Below, in pieces: positions 8,235 through 17,489 of a stretch of DNA of 37,231 bases (its first letter is position 1; the number at the start of each line of letters is the position of its first letter). The notes under the pieces are model-generated. The model saw nothing but the letters and a program-made list of their open reading frames with translations. It made no database searches and was not told the origin of the DNA. The stretch comes from UBA5336 sp039198685. GTDB taxonomy: Bacteria > Pseudomonadota > Alphaproteobacteria > Caulobacterales > Hyphomonadaceae. The stretch lies in the NCBI GenBank assembly GCA_039198685.1, contig JBCCTK010000010.1:1-37231 (forward strand), written 5' to 3'. The translations under genes were made by a program, and so were the position numbers.

Positions 8235-10130
8235 TCAAGCGCTATCGACGCCTGCCCTGGCTGCAGATTGGCTTGCGCCATACTGGGGCACCAGCCGACC
8301 GAGCAACGTCAGGGCTTCGATCCTCTCACGGCGCTCGGCGGCTCGCAAAAGCTGTTTCAACATCAGGTCAAACCGGTCATCCACTGTGACCCCGCCATTC
8401 ACGCTGAGAACGCCATCCACCGCGGTGTCCGAGATGTCCTCGAAATCATAGGCGAGGACCTCTGTCAGCTTTTCGCCAGGCCGCAGACCCGTATATTCGA
8501 TCTTGATATCGTGGCCGGGCACCATACCGCGCATACGGATCATGGCCTCTGCGAGGGCCTCAATTCGGATGGGTTCTCCCATATCCAGCACGTAGAGACT
8601 GCTCTCCTGGGAAGGATCTGCAAGGGTGGCGGCCTGCAGCACTAAGGAGGCTGCCTCCTCCACCGTCATGAAGTAGCGCGTGACATCCGGGTGAGTGACC
8701 GTAACCGGACCGTTTCGGTCAATCTGTTCGGCAAACAGGGGGACCACGGAGCCCGAAGAGCCAAGCACGTTGCCGAAACGGACAAGGGAGGGGGTGAGCT
8801 GCCCCATTTGAGCGGTTCTGCAAACCGTCAGTTCGGCCAATCGTTTGGTTGCACCCATCACATTGTCAGGGTCCACAGCTTTGTCTGTCGAGATGAACAC
8901 CATCCGCTTCGTGCCGTATTTTACGGCCGTGCGGGTGATGTTCAGGGCGCCCTCGACATTGGTCAGGATCGCTTCGCAAACATGCTGTTCCATCAGCGGG
9001 ACATGTTTCAAAGCGGCTGCATGGATGACGATATCGGGCTGGAATTCCCCAAACGTTTGCTCAAGGCGTGGGATATCGCGAACATTACCCAGCACGGATT
9101 TGACCGCCAGTTCAGGGAATTCGCGCCGCAAGATCATGTCTGCGCGATAGAGATTGTATTCGGAGGCGTCGAACAAGACTAGCTCGCCAGGGCCGACAGC
9201 GGCACACTGGCGCGCCAATTCCAGCCCGATCGTGCCGCCGCCCCCTGTAACAATCACCCGTGCACCCTGGACAAGGTTCTCCACTGCCGTTGGGTCCAAA
9301 TTCCTCTGGGGGCGTGACAGCAAGTCAGCAGGACGGATTTCCTTCACATCCGCGCCGGTCTCACTGGACGAGAAGGCAATCACCTTCGTTTTCCGCTCGG
9401 CGGCAATCTCCAGGGCATCTGACATCGCGGCAGGTTTGCGGGCATCGCCCGTCACAGCCACCCAGGGCACATCGCCATAGCGCGCTTCGAGAAGTTGCAG
9501 CACGAAATCAAGATCGTTGACCCCGCCCAGGACAGGTACGCCCCGAATGGCGCGGCCTGGTTCTGCCCCATCAGTCTGAAGAAGGCCGAGCAGGCGCACC
9601 TTGGCGCGGCCGTTTTCCTTGCGCAGTTTGGCGATGACCTTTGCCGCTGCCGCTTCATCTCCAAGCAGGATCGCCCGAGTGGCGTTCTTTGGGATGCGTT
9701 GAAAAAATTGCAGAGGCTCACGGGTCGACCGGGAGAGTGCAATCATGCGGCCGACAAAAAGGGCGCACACCCAGAGCGCGACGGCAAGGACAATACTGGA
9801 CCGTGGAAGACCGACCAGACGATTCCAAAGGAAGATTGTGGGGAGGAAGATCAGCGTTGCCAGTCCGACTCCCTGGAGAATACGAATAGCGTCATTTGCA
9901 CCCATGTGGCGCCAGACCTGACGGTGGATGCCCAACAGGAAAAACGAAACCGCGGCAGAACTGGCAAAGGTCAGGGATGCAACAAGGACCAGTATCGCAA
10001 ATCCTGGCGGCACGCCCTCAACCGTTGCCCACCGCATAATCACGGCCACAGCCATGGCCAGGCCCGCCGTAATGACGTCAAAGCCAAGCGTGAGGATCAT
10101 CGCCCGGCGTGCGGTTTTCATACCGTTCAT
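8235..10130 (-). CDS. CapD/FlaA1/WbpM-like membrane nucleotide-sugar 4,6-dehydratase
   Basis: A 631-aa protein with four N-terminal membrane spans, a CoA-binding-like Rossmann domain (~residues 150-260), and an SDR catalytic domain from 'VIVTGGGGTIGLELA' (glycine motif ~295-302). The active-site stretch reads 'STDKAV..DNVMGATKR', where Met replaces the usual Tyr of the SDR triad, as in the WbpM/PglF/FlaA1 family. These enzymes dehydrate UDP-GlcNAc at C4/C6 as the first step toward diamino or deoxy sugars for surface glycans. I chose ATG 10130 because it forms an ATGA overlap with the upstream heparinase-like gene; a longer start 13 codons earlier is possible. Coupling to a heparinase-like gene suggests linked surface polysaccharide metabolism. 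Confidence 0.88.
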   Translation of the reverse strand: MNGMKTARRAMILTLGFDVITAGLAMAVAVIMRWATVEGVPPGFAILVLVASLTFASSAAVSFFLLGIHRQVWRHMGANDAIRILQGVGLATLIFLPTIFLWNRLVGLPRSSIVLAVALWVCALFVGRMIALSRSTREPLQFFQRIPKNATRAILLGDEAAAAKVIAKLRKENGRAKVRLLGLLQTDGAEPGRAIRGVPVLGGVNDLDFVLQLLEARYGDVPWVAVTGDARKPAAMSDALEIAAERKTKVIAFSSSETGADVKEIRPADLLSRPQRNLDPTAVENLVQGARVIVTGGGGTIGLELARQCAAVGPGELVLFDASEYNLYRADMILRREFPELAVKSVLGNVRDIPRLEQTFGEFQPDIVIHAAALKHVPLMEQHVCEAILTNVEGALNITRTAVKYGTKRMVFISTDKAVDPDNVMGATKRLAELTVCRTAQMGQLTPSLVRFGNVLGSSGSVVPLFAEQIDRNGPVTVTHPDVTRYFMTVEEAASLVLQAATLADPSQESSLYVLDMGEPIRIEALAEAMIRMRGMVPGHDIKIEYTGLRPGEKLTEVLAYDFEDISDTAVDGVLSVNGGVTVDDRFDLMLKQLLRAAERRERIEALTLLGRLVPQYGASQSAARAGVDSA

Positions 10131-11857
10131 GGTGTTGCCGTATCCCGTAGAAAGGCCCAACGCACGCAATTTGGTGGCTCGGTGCCATCACCATTTGGGT
10201 CTGCCCGCCCGCTAATCACGATTTGGTCGGGATGCTCAACCGTATTGCGCGCAAGATAAAGTGAACGCTCAAGGCGTGCGCCGGGATGGCTCGTTTTGAA
10301 TCGCCAGCGCGCGCCGTTCTCGCATTGCAGAAGAATAGCCCCGCGCCCCATCAAGGCGGTTACGGTTGGATGAAGGTGGAAGCGGATCTCGAATCCGATT
10401 GGTCTGTCATCGTCGACAGGCTCGCGGGACACGGGCCGCACCAGACTGTCTTCGCCGGTCAACCTTTGCCCGTCACCGGCCATGAACAGGCGCCTGCGGT
10501 GGAGCAACCCATAGGTTTCCTTGTAGCCTGAGTGCTGGGCGTCCAGCCAGATTTCGTGATCTTCTTCCAAGCGCTTTGCCGAGATCCCATCGGGTCCATC
10601 CGGTGAGAGCAGTCCAGAACTTTCATTGACAACGAAATTTGCATTGTCCCGGCCCGCAAGCACGAGTGTTGAATGCGCCCCGGAACGACGCACGGCGGCC
10701 TGAAGGTCCACATTGACCTCACGGGAAAACCCGCATGACGTCACCAATCGGGTCTGGCCCTCTGAGAGCTCAAAACCCAACGAGCCCGCATGGGCCATGT
10801 CGCCAAACGGTTGGTCTGGAGCACGACCCACGTCAAGGATCAGGCGCAGATTGGCGCGCTCCAGTTTCTGGAAGCCGGATTTAGGTGAAAAACTGAATTG
10901 TCTAGGCGCGGTCGCAAGGCATCCCAGGGCTGCGTCAATCTCTTCTGGAGTCGCTTCTGCGCCATCATTGAAGGGATAAAGCCTGCCATCGTCGCAGCGC
11001 AGGAAATTCAACATGGCGCCCATTCTGGGCATCCATTTGGTGATGAACTCCGGAACGGTCTTTCCGCAAGCGCGCAGTGTGCTCTGGATCGCGCCAAGGT
11101 CGAGCAGCGTTCTCAAGAGTCGCTCGGGACTGCGGCTGACGTGGCCGCCATCGGGCAGCACATGGGCCGTGCATTCGCTTTCTAGATTATCAAGCCCCGA
11201 TTGGAGCCTTTGCGGATCGCCTTCCAGCGCGCTCAAAACGGTACAAATGGCTGCGATCCGAAACCGAGCATCAATATCCGCCGTTGACCCTGCAAGGAAT
11301 TCCAAATGGGAGACCTGACGGCGCAAGGCCTGAAGTCTGTTCTTGCTTTCGGGGGTTTCCGGGTTTGCGAAGAGCAAAGCACCGCACCGCATCCAGTTCC
11401 AGACCCGATCAGCGCAGGGGCCAGCCCGCCAGGAAAATCCATCAAAAGACCCATGGTCGTCGATCCAGGCGTCTACCCATTCGACGGCCTGTCGAGACCC
11501 GTCAGGCGACTGTTGTGCGAGTGGCACCAGCCATTCGAAGCGGTGCATCCTATCCTTGAAATGCAGGGATGCGCCCTCGACATGCCAGGGGCCAACATTG
11601 CCGAGCCCCTCAAATCGCTCCTTACCCGCCCGCCATATTCCGCGTAAGACGGCCGCGCCACGTTGTGGGTCCGCAGGGCCTGGATGGACAAAGCGGCCCC
11701 AATCATAGGTCGGTGAGGGGGTTGTGATCACCCTGAGCCACTGACTGGCGCTTGGCTTCGCGGCTTCGCCAAGCGCACCGCGAAAGCGGCGCCAAAGTGC
11801 CGCGTCCTCTTCAGCTGTGCGTCCCTCTGGACGAGAATTACCGATCGGCAAACTCAT
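10127..11857 (-). CDS. Heparinase II/III-like family protein
   Basis: A 576-aa protein of the alphaproteobacterial heparinase II/III-like type. The N-terminal half is rich in helices with Trp (e.g. 'DRVWNWMRCG'), consistent with an alpha/alpha toroid; the C-terminal half is beta-rich with 'SLGFELSEGQTRLVTSCG' and 'HSTLVLAGRDN', typical of the heparinase_II_III domain. There is no recognisable signal peptide, so export is uncertain. Members near rpe and rsmB in this class are common, but their substrate is rarely known; lyase activity on acidic polysaccharide is only a family-based possibility. It ends in an ATGA overlap with the CapD-like gene, so the two are co-translated. Confidence 0.82.
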   Translation of the reverse strand: MSLPIGNSRPEGRTAEEDAALWRRFRGALGEAAKPSASQWLRVITTPSPTYDWGRFVHPGPADPQRGAAVLRGIWRAGKERFEGLGNVGPWHVEGASLHFKDRMHRFEWLVPLAQQSPDGSRQAVEWVDAWIDDHGSFDGFSWRAGPCADRVWNWMRCGALLFANPETPESKNRLQALRRQVSHLEFLAGSTADIDARFRIAAICTVLSALEGDPQRLQSGLDNLESECTAHVLPDGGHVSRSPERLLRTLLDLGAIQSTLRACGKTVPEFITKWMPRMGAMLNFLRCDDGRLYPFNDGAEATPEEIDAALGCLATAPRQFSFSPKSGFQKLERANLRLILDVGRAPDQPFGDMAHAGSLGFELSEGQTRLVTSCGFSREVNVDLQAAVRRSGAHSTLVLAGRDNANFVVNESSGLLSPDGPDGISAKRLEEDHEIWLDAQHSGYKETYGLLHRRRLFMAGDGQRLTGEDSLVRPVSREPVDDDRPIGFEIRFHLHPTVTALMGRGAILLQCENGARWRFKTSHPGARLERSLYLARNTVEHPDQIVISGRADPNGDGTEPPNCVRWAFLRDTATP

Positions 11858-11893
11858 TTGAATGACACTCTACAAGCACTTTACTCTGTGACC

Positions 11894-12562
11894 CTAGACA
11901 AACAGATTCGGTCGCAGGCTTCCGATGTTTTTTTCATAGTCTTCTTGCCCCCCTTTAAATACTGCCGACCCTGCCACAAGCACATTGGCCCCTGCGGCGA
12001 TGGCAGCCGGAGCGGTTTCGCAATTCACCCCGCCATCGACTTCCAGCATGATGTTTCGGCCGGTTGTGTCAATCATCGAGCGAAGTCGCTCTATCTTTTT
12101 CAATTGGGAGGGGATGAAGGATTGCCCTCCGAAACCCGGATTGACGCTCATCACAAGGATCAAGTCGACTTCGTCAATCAAAGGCTCGACGACCTCTGCT
12201 GGCGTGCCAGGGTTCAGCGAAATCCCTGGGCGCATCCCCGCGGCTCGGATGGCCTGAAGCGTTCTATGTGTATGGGCGCCGGCTTCCGGGTGAATGGTCA
12301 AAATATCAGCGCCCGCATCGGCGAAGGCCAGAATGTAGATCTCGGGGTTGGAGATCATCAGGTGAACATCGAATGTCTTTTTCGTATGGGGCCGCAGAGC
12401 CTTCACGATCGGCGGTCCAAGGGTCAGATTCGGCACAAAGTGCCCGTCCATGACGTCTATATGGATAAAATCTGCGCCTGCTCCATCAATTGCGCGAATT
12501 TCATCTCCCAGCCGCGCAAAATCCGCCGAGAGAATCGATGGGGATATCAGCACGCGATTCAT
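11894..12562 (-). CDS. rpe: Ribulose-phosphate 3-epimerase
   Basis: A 222-aa TIM-barrel enzyme interconverting ribulose 5-phosphate and xylulose 5-phosphate in the pentose phosphate and Calvin pathways. The N-terminal 'ISPSILSADFARLG', metal/active-site 'HIDVMDGHFVPN', 'DVHLMISNPE', 'VMSVNPGFGGQSFI' and 'LEVDGGVN' (phosphate- and metal-binding Asp) are all present in order. ATG 12562 gives the standard 'MNRVLISPSILS' N-terminus; an in-frame codon 36 bases upstream adds residues not typical of the family. It lies 36 bases upstream of the heparinase-like gene on the same strand, so co-transcription is likely. Confidence 0.96.
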   Translation of the reverse strand: MNRVLISPSILSADFARLGDEIRAIDGAGADFIHIDVMDGHFVPNLTLGPPIVKALRPHTKKTFDVHLMISNPEIYILAFADAGADILTIHPEAGAHTHRTLQAIRAAGMRPGISLNPGTPAEVVEPLIDEVDLILVMSVNPGFGGQSFIPSQLKKIERLRSMIDTTGRNIMLEVDGGVNCETAPAAIAAGANVLVAGSAVFKGGQEDYEKNIGSLRPNLFV

Positions 12563-12649
12563 ATTTAGTGTGGTATGGAAAAACGGTCGCCCGCACAAGG
12601 CGGCCGTTGCACCACGACGCGTATTTAATGGGTTGCTTTTTGAGAAGGG

Positions 12650-13141
12650 TCAGCCAGCCGGTACAACCCGCACGCCGTCTTCGCGGTAAACTATGTTCAC
12701 GCGTGTGCCTGGGGCGTGGTATACATCCGCGCCTTGATAGATCTCGCGCAGTTCGCCATTGTCATAGCGAACGGTGTAGGCATAGCCTGGACGGGTGTTG
12801 AGTGCCTTGCCTGCTTCGTTGCCAGCAATGCCGCCAATAACGGCACCCGCAATCCCGCCAGCGGTTTGGGCTGCGTCGCCGCCACCGAGTTGCGAGCCTC
12901 CGATACCGCCAAGCACGGCCCCGGTCGCTGCACCAACGACGGAATTGTCCGGCCGGATTTGGACTTCGCGAACAGCCGTGACCGTGCCTTCATAAACCGT
13001 TGCGGCCTGGCCCGTTGCACCGGGCGAAACAGTGTTGGCACCATAATTGTTGACACAGCCTGCCAGGGTGAGCGTGAGGGCGGCAAATACGCCGGCAAGA
13101 AGCGTGCGGCCCTGGCGGACAGGGGCTGTCGAAACGGTCAT
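12650..13141 (-). CDS. SlyB/17-kDa-antigen-like glycine-zipper outer-membrane lipoprotein
   Basis: A 163-aa lipoprotein: signal ends 'LTLAGC|VN', then a Gly-rich double-span segment ('GAATGAVLGGIGGSQLGGG...GGIAGAVIGGIAGNEAG', residues ~70-110) typical of the glycine-zipper 2TM domain. After this comes a small C-terminal beta-like domain with 'YTVRYDNGELREIYQ'. Homologous SlyB/Pcp proteins sit in the outer membrane and help stabilise it under stress. It starts at ATG 13141 behind AAAGGA. The 112-base region upstream (13142-13253) may hold its own promoter, but I see no convincing -35/-10 pair. Confidence 0.85.
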   Translation of the reverse strand: MTVSTAPVRQGRTLLAGVFAALTLTLAGCVNNYGANTVSPGATGQAATVYEGTVTAVREVQIRPDNSVVGAATGAVLGGIGGSQLGGGDAAQTAGGIAGAVIGGIAGNEAGKALNTRPGYAYTVRYDNGELREIYQGADVYHAPGTRVNIVYREDGVRVVPAG

Positions 13142-13253
13142 CTGCGTGTTCCTTTATAGACATACATGATGGATAGTTCGGCAGGTCGATTGAATGGACA
13201 ATGAACCGGAAATGACCTTTTCAAGGCAATCTCGCTTGAGGCACGGCTTGGTA

Positions 13254-14549
13254 CTATTTGAGGCGACGCCGTAGGCGCGAAATAAAAAAGGCGTCGTGGC
13301 GTTTATCACCGTTTGGGATTGTGAGTACGTCGCCCGCCGCCGTAACGCTGCCCTCAAATCCATTGCACTCCGGTGGTCGAATGGGATCGCGGACAAGGCC
13401 TTCGTCCCCCAAAGCTGACTCGATGACCTCCAGGCCTTCTTCCCGGCGCGGTGTGCACACGCAATAAACCAAACGCCCGCCCGGTTTGAGCATGGCGGCT
13501 GCTGCATCCAGAAACCGAGCCTGCACAGCGCGATAGCCCTGAATCTCCCGTTCTGACTTGATCCAAGCGCCTTCGGGGTGGCGCCGCAGGGTACCGAGCG
13601 CTGAGCACGGCGCATCCAGCAGGATGGCGTCAGCAAGCACCGGCGGCGTCCAGGTTTCCACATCGCCGTGAATCACGTCCACCCGGTCTGCGAGCCCCGT
13701 GCGGTCGAGATTTTCCCGCACCCGTTCCAACCGGTTTTTCGACCGGTCCAGGGCGATCACGCGCGCCCCGGTGGCTGCCAATTGTAAGGTTTTACCGCCC
13801 GGCGCTGCACACAGGTCTAAAACACATTCGTCTTCCCCGGGTGCCAAAATGCGTGCTGCCAAAGCGGCGGCAGCGTCTTGCACCCACCATCGACCCTCTT
13901 GAAAACCCGGCAGGGTGTCGACGCGGGCACTGGTTATGGCGACAGACCCCGGTGCAATGACAGCGCCATCCAACGTTTGCGCTGTGACGTCTGGTTCGAG
14001 TGATGTGAGGTGGAGTTGGGGCTGGTCGATTTGTGCGGCAGCCAGGGCGCGTGCTCCATCCAGTCCTAAAGAACGCAGAAACTCGTCATGCACCCAGTCA
14101 GGCCATGTCTTCTCGGCGGGCGTGGCGTCAAATGTCTCGCGGCTCAGCGTGGCCTTGCGCAAGACGGCATTGACGAGACCGGACGCTTTGCGGGTTTGGG
14201 GCCAGGACTTTGCAGCCGCAACGGTTTCGCCCACCGCAGCATGGGCCGGAGTGCCGAGCGACCATAGCTGGGTGACGCCCAACCAGAGCAGAGCGCGCAC
14301 GTCGGGGTCAATGCCGGTCACGGGCCGATCAAGAAATTCGCCTATGCCGTGGTCCAACCGGCCGCCCTGACGCAGCGCCTCAATGACCATTGCGCGCGCG
14401 AAGCCCTGGTCGACAGGCGGCAGCCCGGAATACTCGCCGTTGGTTGAGAAACAGTCATCAAGACTTCGGCGCGTCTTGAACACGCTGTGAAGAATCTTCG
14501 CCGCGGCCAGGCGTGTCGCGATGCCCGGCGCCAAATCGGGCGTGTTCAC
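13254..14549 (-). CDS. rsmB: 16S rRNA m5C967 methyltransferase RsmB (Sun-family)
   Basis: A 431-aa protein. The N-terminal NusB-like helical domain (~1-140, with 'ARAMVIEALRQGGRLD') is followed by a class I AdoMet methyltransferase domain. Motif I is 'LDLCAAPGGKT' (245-254), the PC motif is 'DAPCSALG' with Cys315, and the second RNA m5C cysteine is Cys365 in 'VYCVCTP'. The last is slightly unusual because most family members have TCS where this has VCT. RsmB methylates C967 of 16S rRNA. The gene overlaps htpX by 4 bases (ATGA), and this pairing is conserved in alphaproteobacteria. The alternative is another NOL1/NOP2/Sun RNA methyltransferase, but the NusB-like domain favours RsmB. Confidence 0.92.
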   Translation of the reverse strand: MNTPDLAPGIATRLAAAKILHSVFKTRRSLDDCFSTNGEYSGLPPVDQGFARAMVIEALRQGGRLDHGIGEFLDRPVTGIDPDVRALLWLGVTQLWSLGTPAHAAVGETVAAAKSWPQTRKASGLVNAVLRKATLSRETFDATPAEKTWPDWVHDEFLRSLGLDGARALAAAQIDQPQLHLTSLEPDVTAQTLDGAVIAPGSVAITSARVDTLPGFQEGRWWVQDAAAALAARILAPGEDECVLDLCAAPGGKTLQLAATGARVIALDRSKNRLERVRENLDRTGLADRVDVIHGDVETWTPPVLADAILLDAPCSALGTLRRHPEGAWIKSEREIQGYRAVQARFLDAAAAMLKPGGRLVYCVCTPRREEGLEVIESALGDEGLVRDPIRPPECNGFEGSVTAAGDVLTIPNGDKRHDAFFISRLRRRLK

Positions 14550-15457
14550 CCCCAGGGTCCCGTTGGCGTGGGCGGTGGCCCATCACCGGGAATGCGATCC
14601 GGCCCCACTTCCATTTCACCCGCGAGCTTTTGCAAGGCCGCCACGCGGTTGGCCGTCGACGGGTGGGTTGAGAAAAGACTGTCCCCGCGGCGTCCGTTCA
14701 AGGGATTTATGATGTACATATGCGCCGCCGCCGGATTTCTCTCGGCATGGTTGTTGATCTGGCTTCGGGCGCCACGCTCGATTTTCTGCAGGGCAGACGC
14801 GAGCCAGGCCGGATTACCGCAAATCTGGGCGCCGATCCGGTCGGCCTCATATTCGCGCGACCGTGAGATGGCGAACTGCACGATCGATGCGGCCATGGGG
14901 GCGAATATCATGATGGCCAGTGCCGTGATGATGCCGCCTCGTTCGCGGCCCCCTCCGAAGAAGAGTGCGAAGTTAGCCAGCATGCCAATGGCGCCAGCCA
15001 GCGTGGCTGTAACCGTCATCGTGAGGCTGTCGCGGTTTCTGACATGGGCAAGTTCGTGGGCCATGACGCCGGCAACTTCTTCGCGTGTCAGCATGGAGAG
15101 AAGACCCGTTGTGGCAGCGACGGCGGCATTTTGGGGGTTTCGACCGGTGGCAAAAGCGTTCGGCTGGGCTGTGTCTATGATGTAAATCTTCGGGATCGGC
15201 ATCCCGGCATGGTCTGCCAGGGCCATCGTGTCGGAGACAAAGGTCCTTATGACGGGGCTGCTCTCTTGTCCCGTCACTTCCCGCGCGCCTTGCATGCGCA
15301 AAACAACCTTATCGGCATTCCAGTATGCAAACGCATTCATTCCTGCGGCAGCCATGAAGGCAACACCCATGCCGACGATCCCGCCCAGTAGGTATCCAAC
15401 GCCGATGAAAATCGCCGTCATCGCGGCCATGAGGAGATAGGTTTTTGCCATTCCCAT
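14546..15457 (-). CDS. htpX: Membrane zinc metalloprotease HtpX
   Basis: A 303-aa M48 protease of the inner membrane. It has two N-terminal spans (~5-45), the zinc-binding 'HELAH' (134-138) followed downstream by the third zinc ligand Glu in 'SREYEADRIGA', two further spans between them (~145-200), and 'NAFATGRNP' near 100, a family hallmark. HtpX degrades misfolded membrane proteins with FtsH under heat or envelope stress. ATG 15457 is favoured by GGGAGT about 11 bases upstream; a second ATG two codons later is possible. The Gly/Pro-rich C-terminal tail is probably disordered. It is first in the htpX-rsmB transcription unit. Confidence 0.95.
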   Translation of the reverse strand: MGMAKTYLLMAAMTAIFIGVGYLLGGIVGMGVAFMAAAGMNAFAYWNADKVVLRMQGAREVTGQESSPVIRTFVSDTMALADHAGMPIPKIYIIDTAQPNAFATGRNPQNAAVAATTGLLSMLTREEVAGVMAHELAHVRNRDSLTMTVTATLAGAIGMLANFALFFGGGRERGGIITALAIMIFAPMAASIVQFAISRSREYEADRIGAQICGNPAWLASALQKIERGARSQINNHAERNPAAAHMYIINPLNGRRGDSLFSTHPSTANRVAALQKLAGEMEVGPDRIPGDGPPPTPTGPWG

Positions 15458-15557
15458 AGTAAATAGTGACTCCCTACACGTTGGCGCGGCCCGCTGTTTG
15501 CCGAAGGTTTGAGACGTATATGGAAACCATTAACCGACTTTGGAAGCCTGTTATCCC

Positions 15558-15773
15558 ATGACTGACCTTTCTCCTGAAGAGATCAAACGCCGAAAGCACC
15601 TACCCGAGCCTGCCCGCCGCGCCCTGGAGGAAGCCGACGCGCGCAAGGCGGAGCAGGACGCTGAGTTGGAGGCTCTGGAAGAGGCGCGAGAAAGCGAGCG
15701 GGGTGGTCCAAAAAACATTGAACCCACGCGATACGGTGATTGGGAACGCAAAGGCATAGCATACGATTTCTAG
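15558..15773 (+). CDS. DUF1674 protein, SDHAF4-like succinate dehydrogenase assembly factor
   Basis: A 71-aa, highly charged soluble protein. The C-terminal half has the family signature 'GGPKNIEPTRYGDWERKGIAYDF', which defines DUF1674 (homologues of mitochondrial SDHAF4/Sdh8). The eukaryotic proteins bind flavinylated SdhA and protect it during assembly of complex II; the bacterial role is inferred from homology. The N-terminal part is coiled-coil-like with alternating Glu/Arg/Ala. Start ATG 15558 is preferred over a TTG 18 bases earlier. It is divergent from htpX, a neighbourhood typical of alphaproteobacteria. Confidence 0.88.
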   Translation: MTDLSPEEIKRRKHLPEPARRALEEADARKAEQDAELEALEEARESERGGPKNIEPTRYGDWERKGIAYDF

Positions 15774-15874
15774 CGCCGATCCTGCCCTTTCCCCAACGCA
15801 CCCCCGCGACAAAACCTGTTGCAGCCCTTATACTCTCAACAGCTGCAACAGATAGCGCCAGGGAGGCCGTGGCC

Positions 15875-17305
15875 ATGAAAGAGTATCTCCAGTTCTACAT
15901 TAATGGCGAATGGGTCGATCCGGACACACCGCGCACCCTCGATGTCGAGAACCCCGCCACCGAAGAAGCCTTTGCGCGCATCTCGCTCGGCTCGCATGCC
16001 GACGTGGACAAGGCGGTCGCGGCTGCAAAGGCTGCGTTCCCAGACTTCAGCAAAACCAGCGTCGAATATCGCGCGGATCTGCTCGACAAGATCACCGCCG
16101 GGTTCCAAGCGCGTGCCGGAGAGATTGCAGAAGCTATTAGCGATGAAATGGGCGCGCCGATGTGGCTGGCCAAGGCTGCTCAAGCGCCTGCCGGTATGGG
16201 CCACTACGCAACAATGTCTGGCATCCTGCGCAGCTATGAATTCGAGGAAATGAAAGGCTCTACGCTCCTTCGCAAAGAGCCGATCGGGGTTTGTGGTTTC
16301 ATCACGCCATGGAATTGGCCGGCCAACCAGATCGCCTGCAAAGTGGCACCAGCCATCGCTGCGGGGTGCACCATGGTGCTGAAACCGTCTGAAATCGCGC
16401 CGCTGGATGCCATGATTGTCGCGGAAGTTCTCCATGAGGCAGGTGTGCCAGCAGGCGTGTTCAATCTGGTCAATGGGGATGGCCCAGGCGTCGGCGCCTA
16501 CATGTCCGGTCATCCCGGTATCGACATGATGAGTTTTACCGGTTCCACACGCGCTGGCGTTCTGGTGGCCCAGGCCGCGGCGCCAACCGTCAAACGCGTG
16601 GCCCAGGAGCTCGGCGGCAAATCTCCGAATATTGTGTTGCCCGAGGCCGACATGCAAAAAGCGGTTGGCGGCGGCGTCATGCATATGATGATGAATTCTG
16701 GTCAGTCCTGCAACGCGCCAAGCCGCATGTTCATTCCCCGAGAAAAGCGAGATGAAGCGGTTGCCATCGCCAAGGCTGCGGCCGACTCGGTCAAGGTTCA
16801 GATGCCACGTGACGCCGACAAGGGCGCGATTGGCCCGATTTCCAATGCGAACCAATACCAGAAGGTCCAGGATCTGATTCAGAAAGGAATCGAAGAGGGT
16901 GCAACCCTCGTCGCCGGTGGCCCCGGTCGCCCCGAGGGCCTGAACCGAGGCTACTTTGCCCGTCCAACCGTGTTTGCGGACGTCACAGGTGACATGACGA
17001 TTGCACAGGAAGAGATCTTCGGGCCCGTGCTGACCATGATCAATTATGACAGCCTGGAAGAGGCCATCGAAATGGCGAATGACACCGAATATGGCCTGGC
17101 AGGCTATGTTCAGGGTCCGCAGGCCCAGGCGGAGAATGTTGCTAAGCAAATCCGGGCCGGGCAGGTCATCCTCAATGGTGCCGGCGTGGACATGAATGCA
17201 CCCTTTGGGGGCTACAAGCAGTCTGGCAATGGTCGCGAATGGGGCACCCACGGCTTGGAGGAGTTCCTCGAAGTCAAAGCCATGATTGGCGCCAGCGCTG
17301 CCTAG
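15875..17305 (+). CDS. NAD(P)-dependent aldehyde dehydrogenase
   Basis: A 476-aa enzyme of the ALDH superfamily, converting an aldehyde to the carboxylate. The catalytic Cys279 lies in 'NSGQSCNAPSR', general base Glu245 in 'QELGGKSPN', the oxyanion Asn147 in 'TPWNWP', the cofactor Lys170 in 'VLKPSE', and 'FTGSTRAG' (221-228) is the Rossmann glycine motif. ATG 15875 has an ideal GGGAGG 8 bases upstream; an in-frame upstream extension to 15740 overlaps the DUF1674 gene and is not needed. The substrate cannot be told from sequence; it resembles broad-range aliphatic/aromatic ALDHs. A strong hairpin follows 40 bases after the stop. Confidence 0.94.
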   Translation: MKEYLQFYINGEWVDPDTPRTLDVENPATEEAFARISLGSHADVDKAVAAAKAAFPDFSKTSVEYRADLLDKITAGFQARAGEIAEAISDEMGAPMWLAKAAQAPAGMGHYATMSGILRSYEFEEMKGSTLLRKEPIGVCGFITPWNWPANQIACKVAPAIAAGCTMVLKPSEIAPLDAMIVAEVLHEAGVPAGVFNLVNGDGPGVGAYMSGHPGIDMMSFTGSTRAGVLVAQAAAPTVKRVAQELGGKSPNIVLPEADMQKAVGGGVMHMMMNSGQSCNAPSRMFIPREKRDEAVAIAKAAADSVKVQMPRDADKGAIGPISNANQYQKVQDLIQKGIEEGATLVAGGPGRPEGLNRGYFARPTVFADVTGDMTIAQEEIFGPVLTMINYDSLEEAIEMANDTEYGLAGYVQGPQAQAENVAKQIRAGQVILNGAGVDMNAPFGGYKQSGNGREWGTHGLEEFLEVKAMIGASAA

Positions 17306-17344
17306 CGCAATATCGGACACACTCATTGAATAGACGATATGAAG

Positions 17345-17368
17345 CCCCGCCGAAAATCGGCGGGGTTT
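17345..17368 (+). terminator. Rho-independent-like terminator after the aldehyde dehydrogenase
   Basis: A perfect 9-bp GC-rich stem (CCCCGCCGA / TCGGCGGGG) with an AAA loop is followed by only TTT. It is 40 bases after the ALDH stop, so it most likely ends that transcript, though the short U-run makes it weaker than a textbook terminator. Confidence 0.7.
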
Positions 17369-17489
17369 GGGCATTGTCCTGGAGGATGTTTTGATCGCGC
17401 AGGTCTCGGCGCAACCCGCTTTGTCTCGCCAGCCAATCAGGAATTGCAGGCTGAAACCCCCGGTGGCGCGACATGGGCGAGGCTAGGGC

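Noticed and set aside
9495..10259. Plus-strand frame opposite the CapD-like gene
   Set aside because: Antisense shadow, low-complexity composition, no start signals.
15836..17374. Open frame of 512 codons on the strand opposite the aldehyde dehydrogenase
   Set aside because: Antisense shadow of a well-conserved ALDH; no motif, no ribosome site, and His/Arg-rich composition typical of such shadows.
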